From Sporothrix humicola (taxonomy: Eukaryota > Ascomycota > Sordariomycetes > Ophiostomatales > Ophiostomataceae): a stretch of DNA of 64,000 nt. Where the stretch lies: contig WNYE01000139.1 in NCBI GenBank assembly GCA_021396245.1, forward strand, positions 1 through 64,000. Reading direction: 5' to 3'. The stretch's first letter is position 1; every line of letters begins with the position of its first letter. The translations under genes were made by a program, and so were the position numbers. The notes under the pieces are model-generated. The model did no database searches. It was not told the origin of the DNA and saw nothing but the letters and a program-made list of their open reading frames with translations. Shown in pieces: positions 1-11,585 of the stretch.

Positions 1-75
<75 letters not shown>

Positions 76-101
76 TTACCCCCCCCCCCCCCCCCCCCCC
101 C
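1..101. repeat. Poly-T then poly-C homopolymer runs
   Basis: The window opens with 74 T residues, the tetranucleotide GTTA and then 23 C residues. Such adjacent long homopolymers are rare in unique fungal DNA. They may mark a difficult-to-sequence stretch or a contig edge rather than a functional element. Confidence 0.9.
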
Positions 102-3100
102 AAGTCTCTTCAAAACGTGTCTAGTATCGTGGAAGCGTCAGTATCCGGTATGCAGTTGGGTGCACATGTGCAACGTTAAACAACAAGGGAATTGCATAAT
201 CGATCAATCGTATCTTTTCTTTGAGTTTTCAAGTGCCTGCATATTTCATCTTGTTCCTTTCTGTTTTCCCTCCCCCGTCGACTCGCCTTTCCAAACATAC
301 CCATTGTCGTCTCTCCTTTTCCCCTCCCCATAACGGGATTATTGCAGCCTCTTCCCCTGTCTCTGCTCCACACACACGGCGACTGTTGGATGTTTGGAGA
401 TTAGGCTTCGTACTCCGTATTTCTTTTCTTTTCATTTTTTCTCATTGTTCTCCCCTCTTTCGCCTTCCTACTTTCTTTTTCTTCCTTCTCTACCCCTTCT
501 GTTGCATATTTTCCGATGTCTCTGTTTGAATCGCGGTGCACAAAAACAACGTCTGTACGACGCGTTCTTCAACGGAGAAATAACGAGAAACAGCAACCGT
601 CAGGAACGTGGCGATGTGACAGCGTTATTGTGGGTTGCACCGGATGTTCTAGGGTCGACTTTTTCTTTCTTTTTCTTTCGTCGAGGCATATTTTCCTTCT
701 GTTGCTTTCATTGTTTCCAGTGCAGATATGAATCTAGATCTAAGAAAAAGGAAGCAAAATAAATCAACAATAGCAATAAACAGCAGTGGAAATGAAGCGA
801 AAGATAACTGGAGAAAAAAGACGAGAGATGACAACAATCAACAAACCAGCAGCAACTCACTTACACCACTTACAAGTCAATAGCGCCGGTGCAATGTCAA
901 AATCGGGGAAAGAAAACGCTAAAGAGCACTCGAGAGCACCTAAGAACGCTAAATGTGTAAATGATAGGTGCCGAAGTCACTAGCCACAGCGGACTTTTTT
1001 CCACTTCCTCCACCGGGCTGAACTGTCAAAAGTGTCGAAGCGAGCCGGTGATGAGTCTGGACTCTCTCCTCTTCGTCTCCCTTTTCTCGTGCTTCCCGAC
1101 CAAGACCTGGCCAATGCGTTTTGACAGGCTTGGCTTTTTCTTGTGCAATTGTGCTCTTGTGTTCTTGTGTCGACGGGAGAGTGTATTGTCGAGTCCATTC
1201 TTGCCGGCGTCCGTTATCGTTGTGCTCGTCTCTCATCAATTTCTCCTCCATTCAGTCTCTTTCATTTCAACGTCCCTCTCCTCCTCCCATGGGTATTTGA
1301 ATATTCCTGTCTCCCAAAATAGACTCTTGTCCATTTTGAAACCGACAATGCCTCCTTTTTCGATGATAACGGGTACGGTGAAAAGAAAGGATGTGCGGAT
1401 GTGCTCGTCAGATGTGGATGTGCTCGTTCGAGAGCACGCACCACAACGATTCCCACTGATCAACAACAGATGGCGAAATCAAAGGTCGTGCGAGAATTGG
1501 CGGGCAGTCAAAAGCCTGTCCTCTCACTCTCGTCACTCTTCTCTCATTGACCTCAACCTGGTAACCTTGGCAGAAACGGGATCACCACCACGACCAGCCC
1601 CTTCAAGTGTCTCGCATTGGTGATCCTGAGGAAAAGCAAAAGATGTCGACTGTGCTGCATCAAATGCCGTTTAGTGGTTCGCTGTGCCCTGTGATCTGTG
1701 CTCTCTGTGCGTCTGTGGCGTTGCCAGCGCTGCGTCCGTGTCCGTTCTCAGCCTTGGCGCCTGTCTGGCAGTCTCTGACTTCAATATGAAGTATTGAGCC
1801 ATCAAAGACACCACAACGTCAGGACTTTATTGCCATAAAGTATGTCGTACAGATTCAGAGCACCACACGAAAATACCAAGGAGACACCACGAGCCTGATT
1901 TCTGTTTTCTGCCTGCCCAGAGTTCTTTGGACTTTTACTGTGGCGAGCTGAACTGTCAAAACGGACGTGCCCACGCCACGATGTGACGCTGCTAGCAATT
2001 GGCCTTCCTCTGGTTTGTCTCTTTTGTCCTCGCTTCGCTCGCAGTTTTTTAGGTACTGGTCCTCCTCCCAGACAGTTCGTCCGCTCAAAACGAGAAACGG
2101 GCGATGCAACAGTGGACTTTACTTTACGCTCAGAGTGTGAGTGTCTGTTCGAGCTAAAGTCTCCCTAACCCTGTCGCCTCGTTCCATTGTCCATAAAGTA
2201 GTTCAGCTTCAACGGCTTGGTTAAAGAGTCAATGTGTCGTCAGGATGACCAGTCGTCAACGGCGGCTTCCTTTCTGTGAAGAGGCAACAGACAAAAAGAG
2301 AGACTCCCGCGTTTGGCCTGTGCGTAAGGATGTGACGAAACGGGGGTTGTGGGAGGGGACAAGAAAAAGGAGGCCCGAGCGTGTGGACGAACTGGTCTTT
2401 TCACCAACGAGACTCAAAGTTGAGAATTGACGATGAACCCTGCCAGCCCGCCTCATACAACGACGCAACACCTTCCCCGCAAAGCAATGATCTTCCCAGC
2501 AGACCGGTAGTGGAGGTGGGAAGACAAGATAAACTGACGAGACAAGATTGATTGTGAAGCACACTCTATCAAGGAGGATCCATTCAATATATTCACGACA
2601 TCAAGAGTGTCGATTGTCGTGTAGAAGGGTCTGTTATCGGATGGCTTTAGGGTGACGGAGGTGCTTCAGGTGATAAGGTGCCTGAGATACTACCTGTAGG
2701 ATACTCTTTAAACAAGAACTCTGCAGCGGCAGAGCAAAGGGCCGAATTGGCCGTTGTCCTTTTTGGTGCAGGAAAATATTTGCAAACAGAAGACAGACGG
2801 GAGACGGCCTGCATACGCGAAAGGGCAAGACAGTAAAAAATGCGTCGAAAGAGACGGGAGGCTGCAGAGGGTGCAGGCGGGCGAGTCATCCGTGCCGTGT
2901 CGAGGGAGGGTAAGGAGGATGAGTGAGTGTCGAGAATAATTTTGATGCTTTTACTTCACCACTCGCAACTGGAGACGACAGCTTGTCTTCCGTTATTGTC
3001 GTCTCCTCTTCCTCTTCCTCTGCACAGAATAAAAAAGGGTCCCTGCAGCGGCTTGCGGACGATCCGTTTGATCGTTTGAGACGTGCAAGAGACGGGCGGC

Positions 3101-4108
3101 GGATTTTCTTTATTTTGTGTAAGAAAAAAGACCTTCAGTTGTCTGCCCGTCATCCTCGACCAGGGATCCTTGCCGCATGTTCAACAGGCCTAGCGTCGTC
3201 TTTCTCTTCTGGCAGGCAAGATGAAGCGAACGCTCTTCTCTCTCTTCACTGTGAGAGAACAAGGCTGTGCTTTTAGGAGACTGCGACCGCGGGAAGGACT
3301 GGGCAGCATGGGGCAGAGAGGAAAAGACAGGGGTCAAGCGGGCAAGAGTGGATGCCGGTGAGAAGTCAATGTCTGTGTGTTGACAGAGGTAACTGGATCT
3401 GGGCTCCTGGAGTCGGCTGTCGTCGTTCGTCTGTCGACTGCTTTCTAGTGTTATGTCTATTCTCGTCTGTGACTGTCTGTGTCCTGTTTTTGTTAGAGTG
3501 TTTGTCTCGTCATCTCGTCAAGTGCCGTCAATATCGTCCGTCTTCCTTTTTTCTTTTTTCTTTTTATTTCTTTTTTTCTGACTTTGTCACCCCTCCCAAC
3601 CACAACGCCTCCTTGTTCGGTACCAGATCCCCAGACTCACAGACTCCAGACTGTCGAGAGTTTCGAGGGTTCTCCAGGTTGACCACCAAAGTTGGCATCA
3701 ACGAACACACAAGAACGCACAGAGGGTCCTAGCTCGACAGGGAAGACGCACGTCGACGCAAGACACAGACGACAATACCTTGAGCCGTACGACATTGACC
3801 GTCGGTCGATATAAGGTTTCGTCTAGTTTCCTGGTATTATGGGTCTTCTGGGTCTCTCCTCGATCTCCTCGATTTGTCCCTTTTGATATAAAGATCCAGA
3901 TGGGACGCTGGCCGTCGAGTGGATCTTTCTCCATCTTTTCTTTTTCTTTATCATTATCTTGATCACCATCATCATCATCATCTCTTCTGTCCATCTCATG
4001 ACGACTCATCTCGACTCTTGTACTGTTTGTTGAAAAGGCAACGCAGTACATCGACACATCAAATCTTAACACATCAACATCAACACGACATCGTGTCGAC
4101 ACCTCAAC
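102..4108. other. Intergenic region, no gene supported
   Basis: About 4 kb with only short, low-complexity frames. The largest open frame (961-1623, +) is rich in Ser, Leu and Phe from pyrimidine runs and has no recognisable domain. The final 400 bases are the upstream region of the receptor-like gene at 4109 and contain a short (ATC)5 run at 3968-3982. I see no tRNA or transposon here. Confidence 0.6.
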
Positions 4109-5242
4109 ATGTCCCACGTTCCCGGTGAAGACCCGGCGCTCGATGCCGAGACGCGGGTGCCCATCCTGGTCGGCACGGCCGTCGCTTTCAGCGTCGCCAC
4201 GTCCTTGGTGGTGATGCTCCGCATGTACACACGGCACGCCATTGTGCACTCGCCCGGCATCGACGACTACACCATGGTGGTGGCGGCCGTGCTGGCCATC
4301 GGCGTGACAGTCTCCACAATCATCCAGGCAGAAAACGGCCTGGGCCGGCACGCCTGGCTGGTGACCGACAGCGAGACCATGGTGCAGCTCAAGTCACTGT
4401 TTGCGGGCGAGGTGCTGTACAACCTGTCGCAGATCTGCACAAAGATTTCCTTCTTGCTGCAATACCGCCGCATTTTCCGGGACGAGCACACGCGCGCCGT
4501 CTGTTTCTGGCTGATTTTGTTTCTAGCCCTCTGGGGCATCACCCAAGAGTTCCTGGTCGCGTTTGCGTGCATCCCCGTGTCCGTCTTCATCCCGAGCATG
4601 GCCGACAAGTGCATCGAGAGTCTGGTGGTTTGGTACCTGACGTCCATTATGAACATTGTCACCGATTTCATCCTGTTTTTGGTGCCCATCCCGGCCATCC
4701 GCAACCTGCGGCTGCCCCTCCGCCAAAAGTGCCTGGTCATGTCCATCTTTTGTCTCGGCTTCTTCACCTGCATTATTTCGATCGTCCGCCTCTTCACCCT
4801 CCGGTCCGCCCTCAACTCCACCGACGCCACCTGGGACAACGCCCCGACCTCCTGGTGGACAACCATCGAGCTCAACTGCGGCATCCTCTGCGCCTCCATC
4901 GCCACTTTGAGGCCGCTCATCCGCACCTTGTCCGGCAAACAGATCTCGACCGTCGGCGGCACCGCCGGCACGGCCGACGGCGCGGGCAGCCATTCCGGAG
5001 GCGGCGGCAGCCGCGCCGCCCGCAGCAGTTACCGCAAGGGGGCCTACCCGATGCGCGACCTGACGCAAAACGACAACGAGAGCCAGAGCGGCCTGAAAGA
5101 GGACGCTTTCGGCAGTGACGACCACGATTTGCGGAGTAGCAACGGCAGTGCCGACGGCAGCCACGGCCGGCACGGCGGGAACCGGTCGATGGCGTCGTAT
5201 GATTATGCGGAAGCAAGGCACGCGAGGGGGGAGTCGAGATAA
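4109..5242 (+). CDS. Fungal rhodopsin-domain seven-helix membrane protein (PTH11/SAT4-like)
   Basis: This is an intronless 377-residue integral membrane protein. Seven hydrophobic segments lie at about residues 19-37, 54-74, 100-119, 129-158, 170-200, 206-230 and 249-270. They are followed by a hydrophilic tail of roughly 105 residues rich in Gly, Ser, Arg and Asp. The helix pattern, the cytosolic-loop Arg residues and motifs such as LVPIPAIRNL and a WWTTIELNCGIL-like last helix are typical of the fungal rhodopsin-fold family that contains PTH11-type receptors and SAT4-like proteins. Classical PTH11 proteins carry an N-terminal CFEM domain; none is present, so this belongs to the short class. 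Its likely place is the plasma membrane or another membrane, with a sensing role inferred only from the family. The ATG follows a CT- and CA-rich leader. The ligand cannot be read from sequence. Confidence 0.88.
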   Translation: MSHVPGEDPALDAETRVPILVGTAVAFSVATSLVVMLRMYTRHAIVHSPGIDDYTMVVAAVLAIGVTVSTIIQAENGLGRHAWLVTDSETMVQLKSLFAGEVLYNLSQICTKISFLLQYRRIFRDEHTRAVCFWLILFLALWGITQEFLVAFACIPVSVFIPSMADKCIESLVVWYLTSIMNIVTDFILFLVPIPAIRNLRLPLRQKCLVMSIFCLGFFTCIISIVRLFTLRSALNSTDATWDNAPTSWWTTIELNCGILCASIATLRPLIRTLSGKQISTVGGTAGTADGAGSHSGGGGSRAARSSYRKGAYPMRDLTQNDNESQSGLKEDAFGSDDHDLRSSNGSADGSHGRHGGNRSMASYDYAEARHARGESR

Positions 5243-5918
5243 CGAGGAGGCCGAGGAGACCGACCGAAGGGAGGACCAACCAAAAGACCAATCATCAGCG
5301 ACGGAGCATTCATTTTGACTTGACACGGGGCCGCAAAGGCAGAAACGACCGACTTGGGAAGGAACATGGAAGGACCATTTAAGGGAAGGAAAGAACCTTT
5401 TCGGAAAGAACCGAAGGAAGGAACGAACAACCTGGCAGCAACAGACTGCTTCAGGCACTGTATTATTGATATCCACTACTGCATATTGTCATATTTACTG
5501 TTTATATTTATCATTAAATGATCATTCAATCATTTACTTTACTTCACTTTACTTTGCTCACATCACATGGTCGTGTTGATTGTAGGGTCATTCATAGGTA
5601 TAAGTATGATAAGATCATGAGCATTCTATTCGATATGGTACATCTATGCAAAGACAGAAAAGAAAAAAGAAGAAAGAAGAAATTAAAGATAAGAAGTAAG
5701 AAATAACAACAACGTAACTAAAGTAAATTATGCATGTCGTTTGTCGTAAGAACGCCGACCGTCTATCATGAGTTGAACCAGAAAGGCAACGAGGCAATGA
5801 GGCAATGAGGCAATGAGGAGCAGAAGATGAACAGAAAGAGAAGAACATCAGGGCAGGCTTAAACTAAAACTCCACTCAAACGACAATTTGAGTCGTTCTC
5901 GTGTCGTTCTCGTCTCGC
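5243..5918. other. Convergent 3' intergenic region
   Basis: AT-rich spacer between the receptor-like gene (+) and the AA1-like gene (-). It should hold both 3' untranslated regions. Apart from the small tandem repeat at 5791-5814 I see no structure or gene. Confidence 0.6.
5791..5819. repeat. Short tandem repeat, 8-bp unit GAGGCAAT
   Basis: Three perfect copies of GAGGCAAT are followed by a partial copy and preceded by a degenerate one. The array lies in the 3' spacer of two convergent genes and has no evident function. Confidence 0.8.
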
Positions 5919-6524
5919 TTAAGCCTCCGCCTCCTCCTGGTACGGCGGCACCGTCACGTCCGACTGCTTGCAGTTTGTAAAGTTGCTGCTGTAGATCTCG
6001 CCAATCTGCCAGTCGGGGTTCTGGTACGTCGAGGTGGCGCACTCCATGGTCAGGTTGACCTGGCCGGCGTAGATGAACGTGTCGGGGTACTGCGCGTCCT
6101 CGTCGCTGCACGTCCACGTCTGGTTGATGTTGAGCGTGCTGGACGGAGCGTTGAACGTGAACGTGGTCGACGTGCCCGGGTTGCCCTCCGTCTTGCACTC
6201 GTAGACCTGGTTGCCATAAAAGAAATCGGACAGCTGCGTCGAGTAGGCCGTGCAGACGGCCGGGTAGGTCAGGGCCGGGTTGGTCAGGTTGAACTGCACG
6301 TTGCCCGAGGCGATCTGGTGGGCGGGCGTCGAGAAGGTGATGGACTTGTTGTAGACAAACTCGCCAATGGTCCAGCTAAAGTCGTGGAACGAGGCGGCGG
6401 TGCAGCCCGGGTTGGAGTCGCGGGCGGCGTTGACAGCCTTGACGGGGACGGCGGCAGCCGAGGTCAGAGTGGCGGCAGAAGCGGCCAGGAGGCCGACGAG
6501 GGCACGGGGACTTGAGGCGACCAT
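5919..6524 (-). CDS. Small secreted AA1-like domain protein
   Basis: Starting at the ATG at 6524, this encodes 201 residues. A hydrophobic signal peptide with an Ala-rich core covers about residues 1-24, followed by a short pro-like stretch with a dibasic-type AARD site. The mature part has six Cys residues and several N-glycosylation sequons (NKS, NLT, NQT, NFT). The order (WTIGEFVYNKSITFSTP, a Gly-Asn-Val-Gln-Phe-Leu-Thr strand, then a Cys before Ala-Tyr-Ser) matches secreted fungal AA1-like proteins, named after the Alternaria allergen Alt a 1, a beta-barrel family including small secreted proteins. The frame stays open upstream to 6974, but that extension is Ser/Thr/Pro-rich leader-like sequence, so I chose the ATG just before the signal peptide. 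It is predicted to be extracellular; an effector role would be inference. Confidence 0.8.
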   Translation of the reverse strand: MVASSPRALVGLLAASAATLTSAAAVPVKAVNAARDSNPGCTAASFHDFSWTIGEFVYNKSITFSTPAHQIASGNVQFNLTNPALTYPAVCTAYSTQLSDFFYGNQVYECKTEGNPGTSTTFTFNAPSSTLNINQTWTCSDEDAQYPDTFIYAGQVNLTMECATSTYQNPDWQIGEIYSSNFTNCKQSDVTVPPYQEEAEA

Positions 6525-9500
6525 TGTGGGTGTGGTGGGTTTGTGAGAGTTGTAAAGGTTTAGATGAAGAGTGAGTGGGGGAGAGAGAGTGGAAAGAAGT
6601 GTGGAAGATGTTGAGAGTGGTAGTTGATTGCTGTTGCTGATGATGAGAATGAAGAACAAAAAGTCAGGGTCAAAGAAGGGACAGACACGCGATATATATG
6701 TGTCGAGATGAGGCAGATGTGGATGAATCTGGAAAATGGAAATAGATGATGGACAGTCGGTCAGTGTTGGATGTGTGTAAGTGCGGATGTTTGGGTCTGT
6801 TGTGTGTGGACGATGTGACGTAGTGAAGGGGCGGTTAATATGTGGAGAGCTTATACGAACGAAAAAGAAAAAAAGAAGGATAACGGCAAGGTATCGGCAA
6901 GGTACGAGACGGAAAGGAAGAAAGGTTAAAAAGGAACAAGAGTAAAAAAAGAAATAATTGAACCGAAAAGGCAAAGCTTCTTTTGCAACCCGGTTTTCGT
7001 TTTCTCACCAGCGGAGATGTCTCGTGTTTCTTTATGCTCCAAGACATGGAGGAAACGAAGGAGAAAGAAGAAAGAAAAGGTACACCACGCTAATATTACA
7101 GGCTACATAGTACACACTACAAGTAACTACTGTAATACACCACATAATATGTCTACCGGAATCGTGGATCTCGGACCTTGGCGTTTGCCATGTCTCGCTT
7201 TCGCTTTGGTCGTCTCTGCACTATTTTGTTTCTCTATTTCTTCTTCTTCTCGTCGCTGTCTCCCTATTGTGCCTCCCTCTCCAGCTTGGAGTTGACCCCC
7301 TTGGATATCCTTGGACGCCCTTGAATCGCCCTTGCCTTTCCAGTAGATGTATCGTTACGCAGAAAGGGCAAATGGCAAGGCCCAACAGCAGCCCTATTTT
7401 GGGACACTTTCGACGAGGACCAGCACTACGGTTGATCGTCGCTGTCACACGAGTTTCAATGTTCTATTCTTATTTCTATCGATACTTCTTTTTTTACCCT
7501 TTTGTCGCTCCCGTCGTTCCCTGCTTTTCTTCTCGTGTTCAACCGCTCTCACCTTTCCCACGAGTGGACCTCGTCCATTCAAGGCCTTTCCTTTTCCGCC
7601 TGTAATCCACTGTAACAACCACCCTGTCGAGCCTGTCAGCCAGTGAGCCAGTCTTTGACTGCCGTTTCTTAGTGAGGCCTGCCGATCGCCCTAAAATCGT
7701 GTCGATCGTTTTGCTCCACACTTTGCGACAGCAGAAAACTGAAAGAGAAGAAGAAGCCGGCCGCCAAACCGCGCTGTTTCTGTCTCCTGCACTCTGACTC
7801 TCAATGACCGGCTTTACCGTCATTTTGGTACCTGCTGAAAGTGTTTCTTTTTTTAGTTGTCCAGCCGTCGGTGTCTACACTCTTCTTTTGTGCTTCTTTT
7901 GTTCTTTTCTTCACTTCTTCGCGGCTGTTCCTGTCGTTCACGACATCTTCCCTGGGTTTTCCTGCTTTTCTGTCGTGCAACGTGGAAGCCACAAGTAACG
8001 AGTTACAAAGATGCTTAGCACGCTCGTAATTCAGTTCTCTTCTCCCAAAGTTACGAGAGAAATGCACATTTCCACCGCAACGGATGCTCCGCTGTCGTAC
8101 GTGTACATGTGCATGTATTATGGAGTACAGTCCATTCACCTGTAAGTCGTGTTCTCGCGATCTCGCATTCTCCTCATTTCCTCGTATTTCTTTTTGTCTG
8201 TTCAGCTCAAAACCTGGTCAATAGTGTCGATGGTAACCTTGTTGACTTGTTGACCAGCCAGGCCGGCCCTGTCCGCAGACCTCGTGATGGAGACGGCACC
8301 AAACTCAACCAAAATGCAACAAGATGCAGGGTCGTTGATGGTTGGGTCGACGAATGATATTGTCCGATGCCGCCGTGGATGCCCACCGTCGCCCCCCAAC
8401 ACACTAAAATACAGGGCTATTCGCGCGCATTCGCGCAGCCCGTAGCCGGCAGCAGTAAGCCCCCAGGCCCCCACAGCCTCCAATTGCCCCCCGTAGGGTC
8501 GTCGGCACTGGAGCAGGCGACTGCAAAATCCCCATAAACATCGTCAGCCAAGACTTTTGGTTGACTTTTGGTCAACTTTGGCGACCCTCATTGACCCTCA
8601 GGCCGCCTCAACGTCCCTCTCAAAACCCCCGTCACCTCGTATTAAGAGCCGATCTCTATCGATTCAAAGCGACCCTCATCGACTCAATTGTCTTGTCCTA
8701 CGTCGTTACCCGTCAGCCGTCGAACCCGTGAACCATTGAACCCCGGTGGGCTTGTGAGAAAATAAAGTCCGCATTCTCGTTCCCCGTCTCCCCGTCAGCC
8801 AAGACGGGATAGAAGAGGCTGTGAGAAGACGCGAGGAATGCATGACAACGTGTGATGGAGGTACATCCACTCACAAGATAATCTATTCAACGTGGATGCG
8901 AGACCCTGACGTTCACCTCTGCCTTTGACTTGGCCAACGGCGGACAATAAACGGACCGGATAGTAGGCACCAATAGACACACCAACGGACAAAAGTACGA
9001 CATACTCTGTCCGACTTCTATTCTTGTCTTGCTGTTGAACTGTTTGTCTATCCTCTTGTCCGTCCCGGATTCTTCACCGCTTGCTCGGGACGGAGTCTCC
9101 GCTATTGTACGTTGTGCATATTCTCGTTTCCACGTATATTTCTCTTCTTTCCTTTTTTTACTTCCTTTTTGTGCCTGCATCACTCTTCTCGAACATGCCG
9201 CACAAGCACGAACAAGCCCAACACGTCAAGAGACATCAAAAGACATAAAAGACATGAAAGACATATGAGACATGCAGGGGATACTTTCACAAAAGTACAA
9301 TGGAACAAAATGTGGCTGTCCCGGCCAGCCACAGACATTGCAGTAGTCGGTGAAGTAGTGTGTTATGCGTTGTCCTGTCGTTTATGCCGCAGATGCACAG
9401 CTGTACAGCTGTCCGGGTCCAGCTGGCAGGTGAACATCCATAGACAGACCACGGACTACAGATGACGGATGTCGTGTTCACCATGTTTGACTGCGCGATT

Positions 9501-10526
9501 ACAAACCTGTCGGAAACTCCTGTCTTCTCAGCTAGAAGTAACTGAGCTGGACGACGCTTGTCGCTCTGGCGTCTGTTGTCTACTTTGTTTCATCTGATTC
9601 CATTGCACTACTCTCGATGGCGTGCACCAACTGCTCTGACTGTAAACCAACTTGTAACACCCTACTTGGACCGTCTCTCATGCCAGTTCTGGCTTCTCCG
9701 GGGAGGTTCGTGCAACTTGGGAGCCCGCGAGTTTGATACTTGTGTATTTTTAGATCTTGTCCGGTCCTTTACTTTGGCTCTTGGTCGCCCCGATTATGTC
9801 CATCACCTTTATCTTCCTCGACGCTCTCGTTCGCCTCTCACCACTTCTCCCGTAGTTTGTCCTCTTCGTCTAGTCTTGTCCGCTTCAGCTCGCACGACTT
9901 TGTGTCAACGACTTGTGTCAATGACCTGTTTTATCACCGTTGGCCAAATGATGCTTCGCTTGTAACGTATCCCCGGGACGGTAGGATATGGAAATGGACA
10001 CGAAAAGAGAAAAAGAGCCGCGAGACTGGTCCAGCACAAGAATAACCGGGTGGGCGAAAAGGGCATGTAGATGAAGGGACGTCCAAGGAAAAAGGCAAAC
10101 GGCAGGCACATCTAAATATGCATTGTCGTGGATCTTTCCCAAAAAAATAAAAAAAAAATAAAAGCAACAACGAGCAGCGGAATTTAAAAGTTAACAAGAA
10201 AACGGTTTAAAAAAATACTACTAAAAAATCACACATTGGAATATATTTCTATGACCAAGCCAGTATGGAACTGTGCACATTCCACGAGGAAAGTATTACA
10301 ATATGACGGGAGTTATTACGACTTTTCACATTGCATAGTCTCGCGCATCGCGCATTGTACAATTCAATGGTCAAATACGCAATATCGATTTAATGTCTGT
10401 ATGTTTTGTATTCCCATGAATTATTGTGTCATTAACCTATGTATCCCAGCCATTGTCCGGTTGCCCTCTAGGTTTTCGTCATTACAGCGCCGCTCTTTCC
10501 CAACACGTTTACACCGCCACCACCGC
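6525..10526. other. 4-kb intergenic region, no gene supported
   Basis: It holds the pyrimidine-rich (minus-strand) leader of the AA1-like gene and then about 3.5 kb with no coding-like frame. There is a GC-richer patch around 8380-8540 and a degenerate tandem run of AGACAT-containing units at about 9229-9274. The last 300 bases before 10526 are AT-rich and probably contain the arginase 3' end. Confidence 0.55.
9229..9274. repeat. Degenerate tandem repeat of AGACAT-type units
   Basis: About five imperfect copies of a 9-10 base unit with the core AGACAT and intervening A residues. It is non-coding and of unknown significance. Confidence 0.6.
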
Positions 10527-11585
10527 CTATAACAGAGACTCGCCCAGAGCACAGCGCACCAGCGAACAGCCCGCCCGCACCGTCTCGTGCGCGCCCATCT
10601 CCTGCTCCGGCGCCAGGCTCGGGTTCACCTCCACCAGGTCCACGGCGATCAGGCTGCCCGTCTCGTGCACGCACTCGCAGATAAAGTCGCCCTCGCGCAG
10701 AGTCAGGCCGCCGCGGACGGGCGTGCCGGTCGAGGGCGCCCACATGGGGTCGAGCGCGTCGACGTCAAAGGACAGGTGGATGGGCGTGTCGGTGCCAATG
10801 TGGGCCAAAGCCATCTCCATGACGCGGCCGATGCCGTGCTTGTCAATGTCAAACATGCTAAACGCCTTGATGCCGTGCTCCCGCAGGATGCGCTTCTCGC
10901 CGGCGTCGACATCCCTCAAACCAATGTAGACGAGCTTTGTGGTGCTCAGGCGGTGCTCCGGGCCGAGCCAGCCAAAGTAGTCCTTGTTTGTATCAGAGGC
11001 AATGCCCGTCAAAAACGCCACGGGCATGCCGTGGACGTTGCCGCTCCCGCTGGTCTCGGGCGTGTTGATGTCGGCATGCGCGTCGACCCAGATGACGGCC
11101 ATTTCGCCGCGGGGGCCCAGGCGCTCGCGCGTCGCCTTGGCGGTGCCGGCAATCGTGCCAATGGCAATGCTGTGGTCGCCGCCGAGCGTCAGCGTCATGC
11201 GGCCCTCGCGGGAGTGCGCATAGACCTGCTCGGCGATGCGCTCGGTGACGGCCGAGACGGCGCGCGGGTTCTTCATGCCGCGGTAGTCGGGGTCGTTGGC
11301 GGGCACCAGGTCGGTGTAGAGGTGGACCTTGTCGTCGCCGTGCAGGTTGTAGCCGAGCTCTTCGTGGAGCTGGGTAAGGAGGCCGGACTCGATGAGGGCC
11401 GAGGGGGCGGCATCAACGCCGGGTTTGCACTACGTTGTTAGAGGGGGTCAAAAAAAGGAGAGAACAGCTGGGAGAAGGCCTACCTGTCCACCGGAGAATC
11501 CGACAGCAACGACGCCCAGGTCGGACTGGCTGTCGAGGAATTTTGGCTTCACCATGGAGGCCGTCATGTTGCCGTTTGTGGTCAT
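10527..11585 (-). CDS. Arginase (two exons)
   Basis: Arginase hydrolyses L-arginine to L-ornithine and urea, the first step of arginine catabolism, usually in the cytosol. Exon 1 is 11585-11484 and exon 2 is 11429-10527. The 54-base intron (11483-11430) has GTAGGC and CGTAG ends, and joining gives a continuous GFSGGQ-CKPGVD sequence typical of the arginase N-terminus. The product is 334 residues, near the family size. All manganese-binding motifs are visible: GGDHS with His120, DAHAD with Asp150, His152 and Asp154, and SFDVDALDP with Asp256 and Asp258. The substrate-binding NTPETSGSGNVHG stretch follows DAHAD. The start ATG at 11585 is the first Met of exon 1; Met7 and Met11 are alternatives. 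No broken or missing residue is seen. The yeast orthologue is CAR1 and the Aspergillus one agaA. Confidence 0.96.

Noticed and set aside
1..101. Poly-T/poly-C start as a telomere or retroelement tail
   Set aside because: There are no TTAGGG-type repeats and no element body; it is more likely simple sequence or an assembly edge.
961..1623. 220-codon plus-strand open frame
   Set aside because: Codon use is unlike the real genes, composition is Ser/Leu/Phe-rich from pyrimidine runs, and there is no domain or leader structure.
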